Origin: Segnochrobactrum spirostomi | Lineage (GTDB): Bacteria; Pseudomonadota; Alphaproteobacteria; Rhizobiales; Segnochrobactraceae | NCBI RefSeq assembly: GCF_009600605.1 | Contig: NZ_VWNA01000003.1 | Coordinates: 434,001-498,000 of the forward strand | Direction of reading: 5' to 3' | Length of the DNA stretch: 64,000 nucleotides | Shown here: in pieces, positions 42,911-52,328 of the stretch | Position numbering within the stretch: the first letter of the stretch is position 1 | Layout: the number at the start of each line of letters is the position of its first letter | Notes under the pieces: generated by a model | What the model saw: the letters and a program-made list of their open reading frames with translations, nothing else | Database searches by the model: none | What the model was told of the DNA's origin: nothing | Translations under genes and position numbers: made by a program

Positions 42911-43777
42911 TCATTTGCCGGAGCCGGCCATCAGGCCGCGCACCAGGTAGCGGTTGAGGAAGAGGACGACGAGAATAGGCGGCACGATGGCGAGAACGCC
43001 GGCCGCATTCATCAGGCCGTAATCGATGTAGTTCTTGGTTACGAATTCCGGGATCAGCACGGTGAGCGGCTTCGTCTTCAGTGTCGGCGAGAAGACGAGG
43101 GGGACCATGAATTGGCCCCAGGCGCTCAGGAAGGTCAGGATCGCACTCGCGATCAGGCCCGGTGCGGCGAGCGGCAGCACGATGCGGCAGAGGGTGTAGA
43201 CCCGGCCCGCGCCGTCGAGCCATGCCGCCTCCTCGAGCGAGATCGGCAGCGATTGGTAGACGCTGCGCATCAGCCACAGCGCCAGCGGCAGGAAGGCGGA
43301 GACGTAGATCAGCGTCACGCCCACATAGGTATCGACCATCTTCAGCGCGACGAGGAGGCGGTAGAGCGGGATCATCACCGTGTAGGCGGGGATCGCCATG
43401 GTGGCGACCACCAGCACGAAGAGGGTGTTGCGCCCGGGAAACGAGAGGCGGACGAAGGCGTAGCCGCCGAAGGCCGCGACCGCGACGGTGACGATGGTCG
43501 CCGCGAACGAGGTGACGAGGGAGTTGACCAGCGCCCGGCTGAATTGCGGCCAGACCGACTGGATCTGTGTCCCGAGATAGGTGCTCGTCGAGCCCACGAG
43601 CTTGGCATAGTGCTCGAAGGTGACGTGGGGCGGCCAGAAGTTCGGCGGCTGCGCGGACATGTCCGTCGGCGACATCAGGCTGGTTGCGATGGCCCAATAG
43701 ATCGGCCCGAGCGACCAGACGAGAAGCACGGCGCAGCCGACGAGGAGGCCGAGGCGATGGGTCAGCGAGCGGCTCAT
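42911..43777 (-). CDS. Sugar ABC transporter permease (MalG/UgpE type)
   Basis: 288 residues from the ATG at 43777, which shares one base with the stop of the upstream permease gene (TGATG). Six membrane segments and an EAA loop (LEEAAWLDGAGRVYTLCRIVLPLAAPG). Second membrane subunit of the CUT1-type importer. Confidence 0.9.
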   Translation of the reverse strand: MSRSLTHRLGLLVGCAVLLVWSLGPIYWAIATSLMSPTDMSAQPPNFWPPHVTFEHYAKLVGSTSTYLGTQIQSVWPQFSRALVNSLVTSFAATIVTVAVAAFGGYAFVRLSFPGRNTLFVLVVATMAIPAYTVMIPLYRLLVALKMVDTYVGVTLIYVSAFLPLALWLMRSVYQSLPISLEEAAWLDGAGRVYTLCRIVLPLAAPGLIASAILTFLSAWGQFMVPLVFSPTLKTKPLTVLIPEFVTKNYIDYGLMNAAGVLAIVPPILVVLFLNRYLVRGLMAGSGK

Positions 43778-44685
43778 CAATCGTACCTCGTCTCGCGATA
43801 AACCCGCGTCACGTAGACGAGCGACACGACGAGCGAGGCGATCATCACCAGGACCGAGAGCGCCATGCCGTAGGAGAAGCGCATGTTCTGGAAGGCGGAC
43901 ATGTAGACCTGCGCCACGATGGTGCGCGTATCGAGGCTCGATCCGGCGAGGATCCAGGCCTCGTCGAAGAGGTTGAAGGCGAACACCGTCGATTGGCTGA
44001 GCGCGATGGCCAGCCCGCCGGAGATGAGCGGCAGCGTGACCATGCGGAAGGCGCGGACGGGACCGGCGCCGTCGAGCCGCGCCGCCTCGTAGAGTTCGGC
44101 CGGGATGCTCTGCAAGGCCGCGAGCAGGATGACGGTCGTCAGCGGCAGCATCCGCCAGACATGGACGATCGCGACCAGAAAGAGCGCCATCGCGTGGTCG
44201 TTGAACCAGACGTGGTTCTCCTGAATGAGGCCGACCATCTTCAGCAGGTTGTTGAGGAGGCCGGAGCTCGGATTGTAGATCCACAGCCAGACGATGGCGT
44301 TGACCACCGGCGGCAGCGCCCACGGCAGGATGGTCGCGGCGAGGAGCCAACGGCGGCCCGTCTTGACCTCGTTGAGGAGCAGGGCGGCGGCAAGCCCGCC
44401 GACCGTCTCCAGCACCACGGCGATGACGACGTAGGCGAGGGTGTTGAGCCAGGCTTGGCGGACGTTCGGGTCCATCATCAGATCACGGTAGTGCGCGAGA
44501 CCGATGAAGGGCGTGCCGGGCCGCATCGGGTCGATGCGATGCAGGCTGTCCCAGAGGGTGGCGATCACCGGCCCGAACACCAGCCCGCCCATCAGGATCA
44601 CGATCGGCACGACGAAGGCGAGCCCGAGCCAAGCCTCTCCATCGAGGAGGCGGCGGCGCGGCTTCGGGGCGGCGAAAGCACTCAA
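43777..44685 (-). CDS. Sugar ABC transporter permease (MalF/UgpA type)
   Basis: 302 residues from a TTG at 44685, chosen because GAGG stands just upstream; a longer start at 44709 (also TTG) lacks a ribosome site. N-terminal cytoplasmic stretch PKPRRRLLDGEAW, then LGLAFVVPIVILMGGLVFGPVIATLW and further segments; EAA loop YEAARLDGAGPVRAFRMVTLPLISGG. First membrane subunit of the importer. Confidence 0.85.
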   Translation of the reverse strand: MSAFAAPKPRRRLLDGEAWLGLAFVVPIVILMGGLVFGPVIATLWDSLHRIDPMRPGTPFIGLAHYRDLMMDPNVRQAWLNTLAYVVIAVVLETVGGLAAALLLNEVKTGRRWLLAATILPWALPPVVNAIVWLWIYNPSSGLLNNLLKMVGLIQENHVWFNDHAMALFLVAIVHVWRMLPLTTVILLAALQSIPAELYEAARLDGAGPVRAFRMVTLPLISGGLAIALSQSTVFAFNLFDEAWILAGSSLDTRTIVAQVYMSAFQNMRFSYGMALSVLVMIASLVVSLVYVTRVYRETRYD

Positions 44686-44773
44686 AGGTCTGCCTCGATC
44701 TCGGGACAAGACGATCAGAACCGCGGCGCGCGGTGCAGGATCGGCGGACGGATGCGTGAGGAGGGCAGGGCGA

Positions 44774-44799
44774 GGGTCCCGCGACGGGGCGCGGGACCC
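44774..44799 (-). other. Intercistronic stem-loop after the sugar-binding-protein gene
   Basis: Perfect 10-bp stem GGGTCCCGCG / CGCGGGACCC with a 6-base loop, directly downstream of the binding-protein stop (44810) and before the permease start. No U-tract. Same placement as the hairpins at 6554 and 33508. Confidence 0.6.
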
Positions 44800-44809
44800 C
44801 GGCGTCGCG

Positions 44810-46087
44810 TTATTGCTTCATGGCGTCGGCGGCCGCGGCTGCGATCGAGTCCATCGCCTGCTGGACCGTCATCTGGCCCTTCGCCGCCTGATTGATGGCG
44901 GAGGCCGCGGCGGCGCTGAACTGCGGATACCAGCCGGGGGTGCCTTGCGCGAACAAGGGCTCGACGGTCGCCGCCTGTTCGAGCAGGACCTTGCCGCCGG
45001 CGAGCTTGCCCTCCTTGTTGAGCGTCTCGAGCACCGAGGTGCGGGTCGGCAGGTTGCCGAGCACCTGATAGCTCTCGATCTGGTTCTCCGGGGCGAGCAG
45101 CCACTGGATGAACACCTCGGCTTCCTTCTTGTGCTCGGCCGCGACCGGAATGCCGACCGCGCCGGGCAGGCCGAAGGTGCGCGAGCGACCGGTGACGCTC
45201 GGCATTAGCGCGCCGACGGCGTGGCCCGCGACCTTCGACTTCGAGGCGTCGTTGTAGACGGCGAGGTTGCCGGCCCAGCCGGCGACGTCGAAGGTCGCCT
45301 GTCCGCCCTTGAAGAGCTCCTGGACCTGAACGTCGGTGAGGCCGGTCGAGGCGGGATCGATGAGCCCCGCCTTGAGGGCGTCGATCTCCCAGCTCAGCGC
45401 CTTGAAGCCGGCCGAATCCGGGTTGGTGAAGAGCGGCTTGAAGTCCTTGTCGAACAATTCGCCGCCGAACCCCTTCGTCAGAAGGTACCAGGCGGTCGCC
45501 GAGCCCTCGGTCGCCGAAAGCGGCAGCGCGATCGGATAGGTCGCGATGCCCTTGTCCTTGATCGTCTTCGCGGCCGCGGTCAGCGCTTCCGGCGTCTTCG
45601 GCGCCTCCAGACCGGCCTTCTTCAACTGCTCTTCGTTGAGGATGAGGATGCGGAAATCGTTGTTGTAGGGCAGCGCGATCAGCTTGCCGTCATAGGTGAA
45701 GATCTTGGTCGTGGGCAGGTCGTTCAGGATCTTCGGATCGACGACGCCGTCGAGCGTCTCGTACCAGCCGGCGGCGCCGAACTGGCCGACCCAGGACCAA
45801 TCGACCTCGGTCGCATCCGCCGGGGCGCTGCCGGCCAGCGTCGAGGTGACGATCTTGGTGCGGATGTCGTCCCAGCCGAGGGTCTGCATATCGAGGGCGA
45901 TGCCGGTCTCCTTGGTGAACCGGTCGGTCATGTCCTTCGGCAGGGTGCCCCAGGGCGGCAGCAGCACGGTGACGCTGCCGGCCGCCTCGGCCGGCGCGAC
46001 CGGGCTCAAGGCCGGCGCGAGCGAGAGGAGCGGCAGGACGGCAAGCGTCCCGAGAAGTCGGCGGAGGAAGGCGCGGCGGGTCGTCAT
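44810..46087 (-). CDS. Periplasmic sugar-binding protein (family 1)
   Basis: 425 residues. N-terminal MTTRRAFLRRLLGTLAVLPLLSL signal with a twin-arginine-like RRAFLRR, processing probably after APAEA. Mature domain with DMTDRFTKETGIALDMQTLGWDDIRTKIVTS, the ligand cleft region WSWVGQFGAAGWYE and FDVAGWAGNLAVYNDASKSKVAG. Lies between the sugar kinase and the permeases. Ligand is probably an amino sugar or chito-oligosaccharide, from context. Confidence 0.88.
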   Translation of the reverse strand: MTTRRAFLRRLLGTLAVLPLLSLAPALSPVAPAEAAGSVTVLLPPWGTLPKDMTDRFTKETGIALDMQTLGWDDIRTKIVTSTLAGSAPADATEVDWSWVGQFGAAGWYETLDGVVDPKILNDLPTTKIFTYDGKLIALPYNNDFRILILNEEQLKKAGLEAPKTPEALTAAAKTIKDKGIATYPIALPLSATEGSATAWYLLTKGFGGELFDKDFKPLFTNPDSAGFKALSWEIDALKAGLIDPASTGLTDVQVQELFKGGQATFDVAGWAGNLAVYNDASKSKVAGHAVGALMPSVTGRSRTFGLPGAVGIPVAAEHKKEAEVFIQWLLAPENQIESYQVLGNLPTRTSVLETLNKEGKLAGGKVLLEQAATVEPLFAQGTPGWYPQFSAAAASAINQAAKGQMTVQQAMDSIAAAAADAMKQ

Positions 46088-46091
46088 GGTT

Positions 46092-47072
46092 TCAGTTCCC
46101 CTGATGTGCCTCTGCGGGCGATGTTGTCGTGACGTCCGAAAGCGAGAGGGCGAGCCGCTCGCACCAGGTGCGGTCGGCCGGCCAGGCGAGATGGCGGGCG
46201 GCGCCGATGAGGGCGCCGCCGACCGGCGGCAGGTGCGGCGGGATGGGAGGTGATCCGAGCCGCGTCGTGAGACGGTCACGCACGTGCCGGCTGCGCATGA
46301 CGCCGCCCGCGAAGGTCCAGGGCATGGGCCCCGTGCCGCCGACAGCGGACCAGCCGGCCACGGCGTGCTCGGCGAGATGATCGGCGGCCGCGTCGAGCAG
46401 CGCCGCCGCGACGGAATCGCCCGCCACCGCGAGCGCATCGACGGACGAGGCGATCGCGGCGATGGCCGCGCGGCGGTTGTCGAGCCCGTAGCACCACGCC
46501 ATCAGATCCGCCGCCGTGTGGCCGAGCGCGCCGAGGAGGCCGTCGGCGAACGCCGTCTCGGCGGTGCGTCCGTCGAGGGCGCGGCTCGCCCGGGAGAGCG
46601 CCTCGCGGCCGATCCAATAGGCGCTGCCTTCGTCGCCGAAGGCGTCACCCCAACCGCCGATCCGCGCTTCCCGGCCACGACCGTCGCCGGCCCAGGCCAT
46701 CGATCCCGTGCCGGCGAGGAGGAGCACGCCGGCGGCACCCGCGAGCGCCCCGTCGAAGGCGACCTTCACGTCGTTGTCGGCGCGGCCCCGCGGACCGAGC
46801 AGGTCGGCGCAGAAGGCCGCTTGCGCCGCGGACAGCGTCTCGATCTCGCCGAAGAACGGCAGCCCGAGCACCGCCGCACCGATCTCCGGACAGACGGCGA
46901 GCGCCGCGCCGACGAGGGCCGCGATCGTCTCTCGCCAGGCCGGGTTTGCGATCGGGTCGACGCTTTCGCCGACCTGGGCGAACAGGATCATGCCGGCGCG
47001 GTCGGCGACGGCGACCGCCGTCTTGGTGCCCCCGCCGTCGAGGCCGAGAACGAGAGCGTCCGCCTCAGGCAT
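46092..47072 (-). CDS. BadF/BcrAD-type sugar kinase (N-acetylglucosamine-kinase-like)
   Basis: 326 residues from the ATG at 47072. ASKHA ATPase core: phosphate loop LVLGLDGGGTKTAVAVAD, GLPFFGEIETLS, second phosphate motif LLLAGTGSMAWAGDG, and GWGDAFGDEGSAYWIGREAL, all as in N-acetylglucosamine/glucosamine kinases of the BadF superfamily. Phosphorylates the imported amino sugar in the cytoplasm. It starts 8 bases inside the end of the DeoR gene. Confidence 0.85.
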   Translation of the reverse strand: MPEADALVLGLDGGGTKTAVAVADRAGMILFAQVGESVDPIANPAWRETIAALVGAALAVCPEIGAAVLGLPFFGEIETLSAAQAAFCADLLGPRGRADNDVKVAFDGALAGAAGVLLLAGTGSMAWAGDGRGREARIGGWGDAFGDEGSAYWIGREALSRASRALDGRTAETAFADGLLGALGHTAADLMAWCYGLDNRRAAIAAIASSVDALAVAGDSVAAALLDAAADHLAEHAVAGWSAVGGTGPMPWTFAGGVMRSRHVRDRLTTRLGSPPIPPHLPPVGGALIGAARHLAWPADRTWCERLALSLSDVTTTSPAEAHQGN

Positions 47073-47874
47073 CGGCGAGATCGTCCTTCGCCGCCGCATT
47101 CGTCCCCGCGAGCGGGGCGACGATGACGGGCGCCCCGATGTCGGCGAGCCGCGTGCGCCAGGAGGCGGCCAACCCCTCGTCGGAGATGACGCCGAGCGGG
47201 GGCGCGATCTCGGTGACGAGGAATGTGGTGCACCGGCCGAATTTCGAGGAATCGGCAAGGAGCATCGCCGTCGCCGAGCGCGTCAGCATGCGGGCGTTGA
47301 GGCTCGCCTCCGCCGCGTCCATCGAATAGACGCACGCGTCGTCGGCGACGGCGCTCGCGCCGAGGAAAAGCTGGTCGAACCACAGCCGGTCGAGCATCGC
47401 CTCGGCGGCCGGGCCGACGATCGAGGCGTTCTCGTTGCGCAGTTGCCCGCCGAGGAGGCTCACCTTGAGCTTCGGCACGTTCATCAGCGCCTGGGCAATC
47501 AGGAGGCCGTTGGTGAAGACCGTGAGCGGCATCGGATGCATGCGCAAGAGCCGCGCGAGTTGCAGCACCGTCGTGCCGGCATCGAGGAAGATCGAGCCGT
47601 GCGGTTTCAGGAGATCGTAGGCGGCGGCGGCGATCGCCCGCTTGGCGGCGAGGCCCTGCCGCTCGCGCACCTCGAAGGCGACCTCGACGTCCGCTCCGCT
47701 CGCGATCCGCGCGCCGCCGTGGCTGCGGGTGATGACGCCTTCGTCCTCCAGCACCTGGAGGTCGCGCCGGATGGTCGCGAGCGACGCGCCGACCGCGTCC
47801 GCGAGGTCCTGAATGGTACAGAAACCGCGGGCGTAGAGGTGCTGGCGAATGGCCGAAAGGCGGTCGTCCTTCAT
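47065..47874 (-). CDS. DeoR-family repressor of the amino-sugar unit
   Basis: 269 residues from the ATG at 47874. HTH FCTIQDLADAVGASLATIRRDLQVLEDEGVITRSHGGAR, and sugar-phosphate sensor IFLDAGTTVLQLARLL with the D-x-G-T-T phosphate loop. It is the first gene of the unit and overlaps the kinase gene, as usual when the repressor senses the kinase product. The palindrome at 47926 is its likely operator. Confidence 0.88.
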   Translation of the reverse strand: MKDDRLSAIRQHLYARGFCTIQDLADAVGASLATIRRDLQVLEDEGVITRSHGGARIASGADVEVAFEVRERQGLAAKRAIAAAAYDLLKPHGSIFLDAGTTVLQLARLLRMHPMPLTVFTNGLLIAQALMNVPKLKVSLLGGQLRNENASIVGPAAEAMLDRLWFDQLFLGASAVADDACVYSMDAAEASLNARMLTRSATAMLLADSSKFGRCTTFLVTEIAPPLGVISDEGLAASWRTRLADIGAPVIVAPLAGTNAAAKDDLADA

Positions 47875-47925
47875 GGGCACGTGGGGTCCATCGAGCGCGG
47901 GATGGAGCAAGTTAGGCACGGGAAT

Positions 47926-47953
47926 CGATCATTATCAATCAGAAAAATGATCG
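47926..47953. promoter_or_regulatory. DeoR operator candidate
   Basis: CGATCATT-N12-AATGATCG, a perfect 8-bp inverted repeat in an AT-rich stretch 52 bases upstream of the DeoR start, between it and the divergent cytochrome gene. Confidence 0.5.
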
Positions 47954-48090
47954 GATGTGGCGCGAGACGGACCGCTCTCGGGGTCGTGTCCCGTCGCACC
48001 CGAACAATCCCGCGCAAGGCTCGGGTGCTAGACTGGCGCTGTCGGTCCCGGGGATGGCGGCAAACCGGCCCGTGTCGATGGGAGGAGTTT

Positions 48091-48609
48091 ATGAGAAGAA
48101 ATGGGATCGCAGCGGCTGGCATCGCCCTGCTTCTCTTCAGTACGACAGCCGTTCTCGCCGACGGGAGTGGTGATCCGAAAGCAACCAGTTCCGACGCGGG
48201 CGAATATCGCGACGCGCAAGGCAATCCGACCTTCAACATCGAGAAGGACGGAACCGTCGACTGGTATACGGGCGTCGGATATTTGCGCTACACGGCGAAC
48301 TGCATGCAGTGTCACGGGCCGGACGGCCTCGGCTCGACCTGGGCCCCGGCGCTGGTCGATTCCCTCAAGACGCTGAGCTATTCGCAGGTTCTCGACACCG
48401 TCACCAACGGCAAGAAGAACGTCAACGCGGCGCAGGAACTCGTCATGCCGTCGTTCGGGACCAACCCGAACGTGATGTGCTACATCGACGCCATCTACGT
48501 CTATCTTCGCGCCCGCTCGGACGGCGCCGTCGGCCGCGGTCGTCCGCAGAAGATCGCGCCGAAGCCGCCCGGCTATGCCGCGCAGGAAGACGCCTGCATG
48601 GGGTCGTGA
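48091..48609 (+). CDS. Periplasmic c-type cytochrome, methanol-metabolism-related family
   Basis: 172 residues, with GGAGGAG ahead of the ATG at 48091. Sec signal MRRNGIAAAGIALLLFSTTAVLA. One heme c site, Cys71-Met-Gln-Cys74-His75, and the axial Met119 in ELVMPSFG. Two further Cys residues (NVMCYIDAIY and EDACMGS) fit the four-cysteine family of cytochromes found beside methanol-oxidation genes; the surrounding YRDAQGNPTFNIEKDGTVDWY is also typical. It probably accepts electrons in a periplasmic alcohol-oxidation chain. No methanol dehydrogenase gene is in this window. Confidence 0.85.
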   Translation: MRRNGIAAAGIALLLFSTTAVLADGSGDPKATSSDAGEYRDAQGNPTFNIEKDGTVDWYTGVGYLRYTANCMQCHGPDGLGSTWAPALVDSLKTLSYSQVLDTVTNGKKNVNAAQELVMPSFGTNPNVMCYIDAIYVYLRARSDGAVGRGRPQKIAPKPPGYAAQEDACMGS

Positions 48610-48680
48610 CCCCGGACCCCGTATCCGCCTCGTGATCCGGGCCGGCGGCCATCCGACCCGACCGTCCCGAGGCCCTATGG

Positions 48681-48729
48681 ACAGGCCTGCCGCGCCGGGA
48701 GCGTGCCCTCGCGCGGCGGGCCTGTTTTC
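48681..48729 (+). terminator. Rho-independent terminator after the cytochrome gene
   Basis: 15-bp stem with one G-T pair (ACAGGCCTGCCGCGC at 48681-48695 and GCGCGGCGGGCCTGT at 48711-48725), followed by TTTTCG. It lies 72 bases beyond the cytochrome stop and ends transcription before the autotransporter gene. Confidence 0.75.
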
Positions 48730-48972
48730 GTTTGGCCCAGTCGGCGGAGCAGGCGGCGCACCCGCCCGCTGGGGAGATCGCGACATCGAACCAAGAAGCG
48801 CCATCGCGGCCCGCGCACGACTTCGCTACGCTGGCTAATCTTTCCCGGATTCGGATCGCGAGGCGCGCCTGACGCGGCCCCGACGATGGTCCGGGACGAC
48901 GGCATGCAGGCCGCGCGGCGACCACAGCGCGGGCCTGCCGATCGACATTCCACCGATGGGGCGGCTGCGACC

Positions 48973-51900
48973 GTGACTTTGAAGACGAGACCTTTCTCCG
49001 CCGCGCCGCGTCGCGTCCGCCGGATCCTCCTCGCTTCCGTCGCGACCGGATGCCTTTTGTGCCCGATCGGTACGCCGCTTGCCCATGCGGCTGGCGGGGC
49101 GGGCGGCGGGGAGGGCTCCAGCGGCGGCGCGGGCGGCGGCGACAGCCTAACCGGTGTCGGCACGGCGGGCGCCGTCGGAACCGGGAGCCAGGGCGCCGGC
49201 GGCGGCGGTGGTGCGGGCGTCACCGGTGGCAGCGGTGCGACGGGCGCCAACGGCTACGCGACGTTCGGAGCCGGCGGCGCCGCAGGCGGTGGCACGGGCG
49301 GCAATGGCGGTTTCGGCAACGGAGGCGGGGCCGGGGGGGGTGGTGGCGGCGGCCACGGCTATGTGGGCGCCGCGGCGCCGACAGGAGCGGTGCGCGGCGG
49401 CAACGGCGGTTATGGCGGGAGCGACGGCGGCAGCAACGGCGGCGGCGGCGGGGCCGGTGGCTATGGTGCCGTGTTGACCGGCCGAGCCTACGATCTCGGC
49501 TACAGCATCGTTGGCGGAACGGGCGGCAACGGCGGCTATGGCAATTGGGGCGGCACCGGCTACGGCGGTGCCGGCGGCACGGGTGGCATCGGGTTGGCGT
49601 TCACGGCGACGGATGGTGTCGTCGCCGTCGTCCGCACGACGATACAGGGCGGCACCGGTGGCGAAGGCGGATCGGGGGCACCCGTCCCGCCGGGCGGCAC
49701 GCCCGGAGCGGACGGCGCCGGCGGCGTCGGCATCGCCGGTCAGAACCTGACGCTCGTCCTGACCTCGACGGCGGTCGTCAGCGGCGGCCTCACCTGGGAC
49801 GGCTCCGTTCGCTCGGCGGCGATCGCCTTCACCGGTGGGGCCAACGTCCTGGAACTGCAGCCGGGCGCGAGCATCGTCGGCGCGGTGACCGGGGCGGGCG
49901 CCAACGACGTTCTGCGTCTCGGCGGACCGGGCAGCGCGAGTTTCGCGCTCGGTTCCCTCAATACCGGCAGCCAGTTCGCCGGGTTCGGGGTGGTCGAGAA
50001 AACCGGCGCCTCGGTCTGGACCCTCGACGGCTCCACGACGGCGACCCCCGAATGGAAGGTGAAGGAGGGCGTGCTCGCGCTCGAATCGGGCATCGGATTG
50101 GCCGGAATCGTGCGGGTCGAGCGAAACGGTACTCTCGATCTGACCGGAGCCAACACCTCGTCCGGCCCAGTGATCCTCGACGGCACATTGGTGTCGGAGA
50201 GCCTCGCCAACGCCGGTGTCGGGTCGAACGCGGTCATCGGCGGCGTCGATCTTCGTGCCGGCGCCGTGATCGAAACCGTCGGGCCTTCGACGCTCGTGAT
50301 GTCGGGCCCGCTTGTTGGCGACGGTCCGCTCGTCAAGAACGGCGCGGGAACGCTGACGCTGAGTGCGGTCAATGCCTACACCGGGGCCACCCAGATCAAC
50401 AACGGGACGCTCGCGCTGATCGGGGCCGCCAGCATTGCCCGTTCGAGCGGCGTGACGATTGCCGGCGGTGCGGTTCTGGACATTTCCGCGGCCAATGCCG
50501 GCACTGCGATTACGAGCCTTGCAGGAAGCGGCACGGTTGCGCTCGGCACCGAGACGCTCGCCATCACCAACGGTGCCGGCACCTTCTCCGGCACGATCGA
50601 AGGCACCGGTAAGCTCCTCGTCACCGGCGGTAGCCAGAGCCTTGGCGGCGATCAGACCTATAGCGGCGAGACCGTCGTCGCCGGCGGCGTTCTCTATGTC
50701 GACGGCAGCCTTGCGAACTCCGCGGTCCTCGTCGGAAACGGCGGTACGATCGGCGGCAACGGCGTGCTCGCGAGCCTCGACGTCGCGCCCGGCGGAAAGG
50801 TCGCGCCGGGCCATTCGCCCGGAACGTTGACCATCACCGGCGATCTCGCCCTCGCGCCCGGCGCGACCTATGCCGCCGATATCGTGTCGACCGGCCAGAG
50901 CGACCTGCTCGCCGTCGGGGGCAGCGCGCAGATCGGCGGGTCGACGCTCGCAATCAACGCGGCGCAAGGGATCTATCTGCCGGGCATGACCTACACGCTT
51001 CTGACGGCGACGGGAGGGATCGACGGCCGGTTCGGCAGCGTGACGACGAACTTCAGCTCGGTCTTTCTCGACACGGACGTCGTCTACGGTCCGGACAGCC
51101 TGTCCGTCGCCATCGCGCGCAACGACACGTCGTTCCCAAGCATCGCCGTGACGCCCAACCAGGCCGCCGTCGCCGCGGCGATCGAGGCGGCGCGCGCCGG
51201 GCAATCGACCTCCGACCTTTACAATGCCGTGCTCCAGCTTTCGGCGAGCCAGGCACAGGCGGCGTTCGACGCGACCTCCGGCGAGGTCTATGCGACGACC
51301 GCCACGATCCTCCAGCAGGAGGCGATCTATCTCCGCGATGCGGTTCAGGGCCGCGTGCGCCAGGGGCTCGCCGCACAAAGCGTGACCACCGACGAGACGG
51401 CATCGGCGGGGCCGCAGACAGCCGCGCTCGCCGCCGGCTACGACGCCACACTCTGGACTCAGGGCTTCGGCGGTTGGGGCCAGACGGCAGGGGACGGCAA
51501 CGCCGCGAGCGCGTCGAGCACGATCGCCGGCTTCTTCACGGGCGTCGATGCCAGGGTGGCGGAGAGCTACCGCGTCGGCTTGGTCGCGGGCTACAGCCGC
51601 TCGACCATCGACGTCGATGCCCGCGCGTCCGGTGTCGACACCGACAATTACGACGTCGGCCTCTATGGCGGGGCCAAGTTCGGGGCGCTCGATCTCGTCG
51701 CGGCGGCGACCTATACATGGCACGACAACGCGGTGAACCGCACGATCGCGTTCCCGTTCTACAACGGCACGGCGAATGCGGACTACACCTCCGGCACGAC
51801 GCAGGTCTTCGGCGAAGCCTCCTATCGCATCGATCTGCCGACCGCCCTCGGCGGCAAGCCGATGCTCGCCCCGTTCGCCGACCTCGCTTACGTCAATTAT

Positions 51901-52287
51901 TCCGGCGGCGATTTCACCGAGAGCGGTTCGAGCGCAGCGCTGACGGGCTCGGTCGAGTCCCAGAACACGGTCTATTCGACCCTCGGGGCGCGGGCGGCCA
52001 TGGCGTTCGAGCTTGCGAACGGCGCGCACCTCGCCCCCTACCTCAATCTCGGCTGGCAGCATGCCTACGGCGACGTCGACGGACAGGCTTCGATGGCGTT
52101 TACGGGGGCGAGCGGCAGCGGTTTCGCGACCTGGGGTGTGCCGATCGCCCGCGACAGCGCGATCGTCGGCGGCGGGATTTCCTACGCCTTCTCGCGCAAT
52201 GTCGACGCGAGCCTCTCTTATGACGGGCAGTTCGCGAGCGGGATCGAGACCAACGCGTTCCGCGGCGCCTTGAACATTCGCTTCTGA
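48973..52287 (+). CDS. Glycine-rich autotransporter (type V secretion)
   Basis: About 1104 residues from a GTG at 48973, which gives a clean signal peptide (TLKTRPFSAAPRRVRRILLASVATGCLLCPIGTPLAHA in segments); ATGs at 48886 and 48904 would lengthen it. Residues about 40-240 are mostly Gly with GGxGGNGG repeats resembling mycobacterial PGRS. A beta-helix passenger follows with autotransporter-associated repeats (VKNGAGTLTLSAVNAYTG, GTIGGNGVLASLDVAPGG). From about 828 to the end is a beta-barrel domain ending NIRF with C-terminal Phe. Surface-exposed or shed adhesin-like protein; the function of the Gly-rich part is unknown. Confidence 0.85.
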   Translation: MTLKTRPFSAAPRRVRRILLASVATGCLLCPIGTPLAHAAGGAGGGEGSSGGAGGGDSLTGVGTAGAVGTGSQGAGGGGGAGVTGGSGATGANGYATFGAGGAAGGGTGGNGGFGNGGGAGGGGGGGHGYVGAAAPTGAVRGGNGGYGGSDGGSNGGGGGAGGYGAVLTGRAYDLGYSIVGGTGGNGGYGNWGGTGYGGAGGTGGIGLAFTATDGVVAVVRTTIQGGTGGEGGSGAPVPPGGTPGADGAGGVGIAGQNLTLVLTSTAVVSGGLTWDGSVRSAAIAFTGGANVLELQPGASIVGAVTGAGANDVLRLGGPGSASFALGSLNTGSQFAGFGVVEKTGASVWTLDGSTTATPEWKVKEGVLALESGIGLAGIVRVERNGTLDLTGANTSSGPVILDGTLVSESLANAGVGSNAVIGGVDLRAGAVIETVGPSTLVMSGPLVGDGPLVKNGAGTLTLSAVNAYTGATQINNGTLALIGAASIARSSGVTIAGGAVLDISAANAGTAITSLAGSGTVALGTETLAITNGAGTFSGTIEGTGKLLVTGGSQSLGGDQTYSGETVVAGGVLYVDGSLANSAVLVGNGGTIGGNGVLASLDVAPGGKVAPGHSPGTLTITGDLALAPGATYAADIVSTGQSDLLAVGGSAQIGGSTLAINAAQGIYLPGMTYTLLTATGGIDGRFGSVTTNFSSVFLDTDVVYGPDSLSVAIARNDTSFPSIAVTPNQAAVAAAIEAARAGQSTSDLYNAVLQLSASQAQAAFDATSGEVYATTATILQQEAIYLRDAVQGRVRQGLAAQSVTTDETASAGPQTAALAAGYDATLWTQGFGGWGQTAGDGNAASASSTIAGFFTGVDARVAESYRVGLVAGYSRSTIDVDARASGVDTDNYDVGLYGGAKFGALDLVAAATYTWHDNAVNRTIAFPFYNGTANADYTSGTTQVFGEASYRIDLPTALGGKPMLAPFADLAYVNYSGGDFTESGSSAALTGSVESQNTVYSTLGARAAMAFELANGAHLAPYLNLGWQHAYGDVDGQASMAFTGASGSGFATWGVPIARDSAIVGGGISYAFSRNVDASLSYDGQFASGIETNAFRGALNIRF

Positions 52288-52328
52288 GGCATCCGCGCCG
52301 AGCCTCGACGCGATCACGTGCGATGCCC

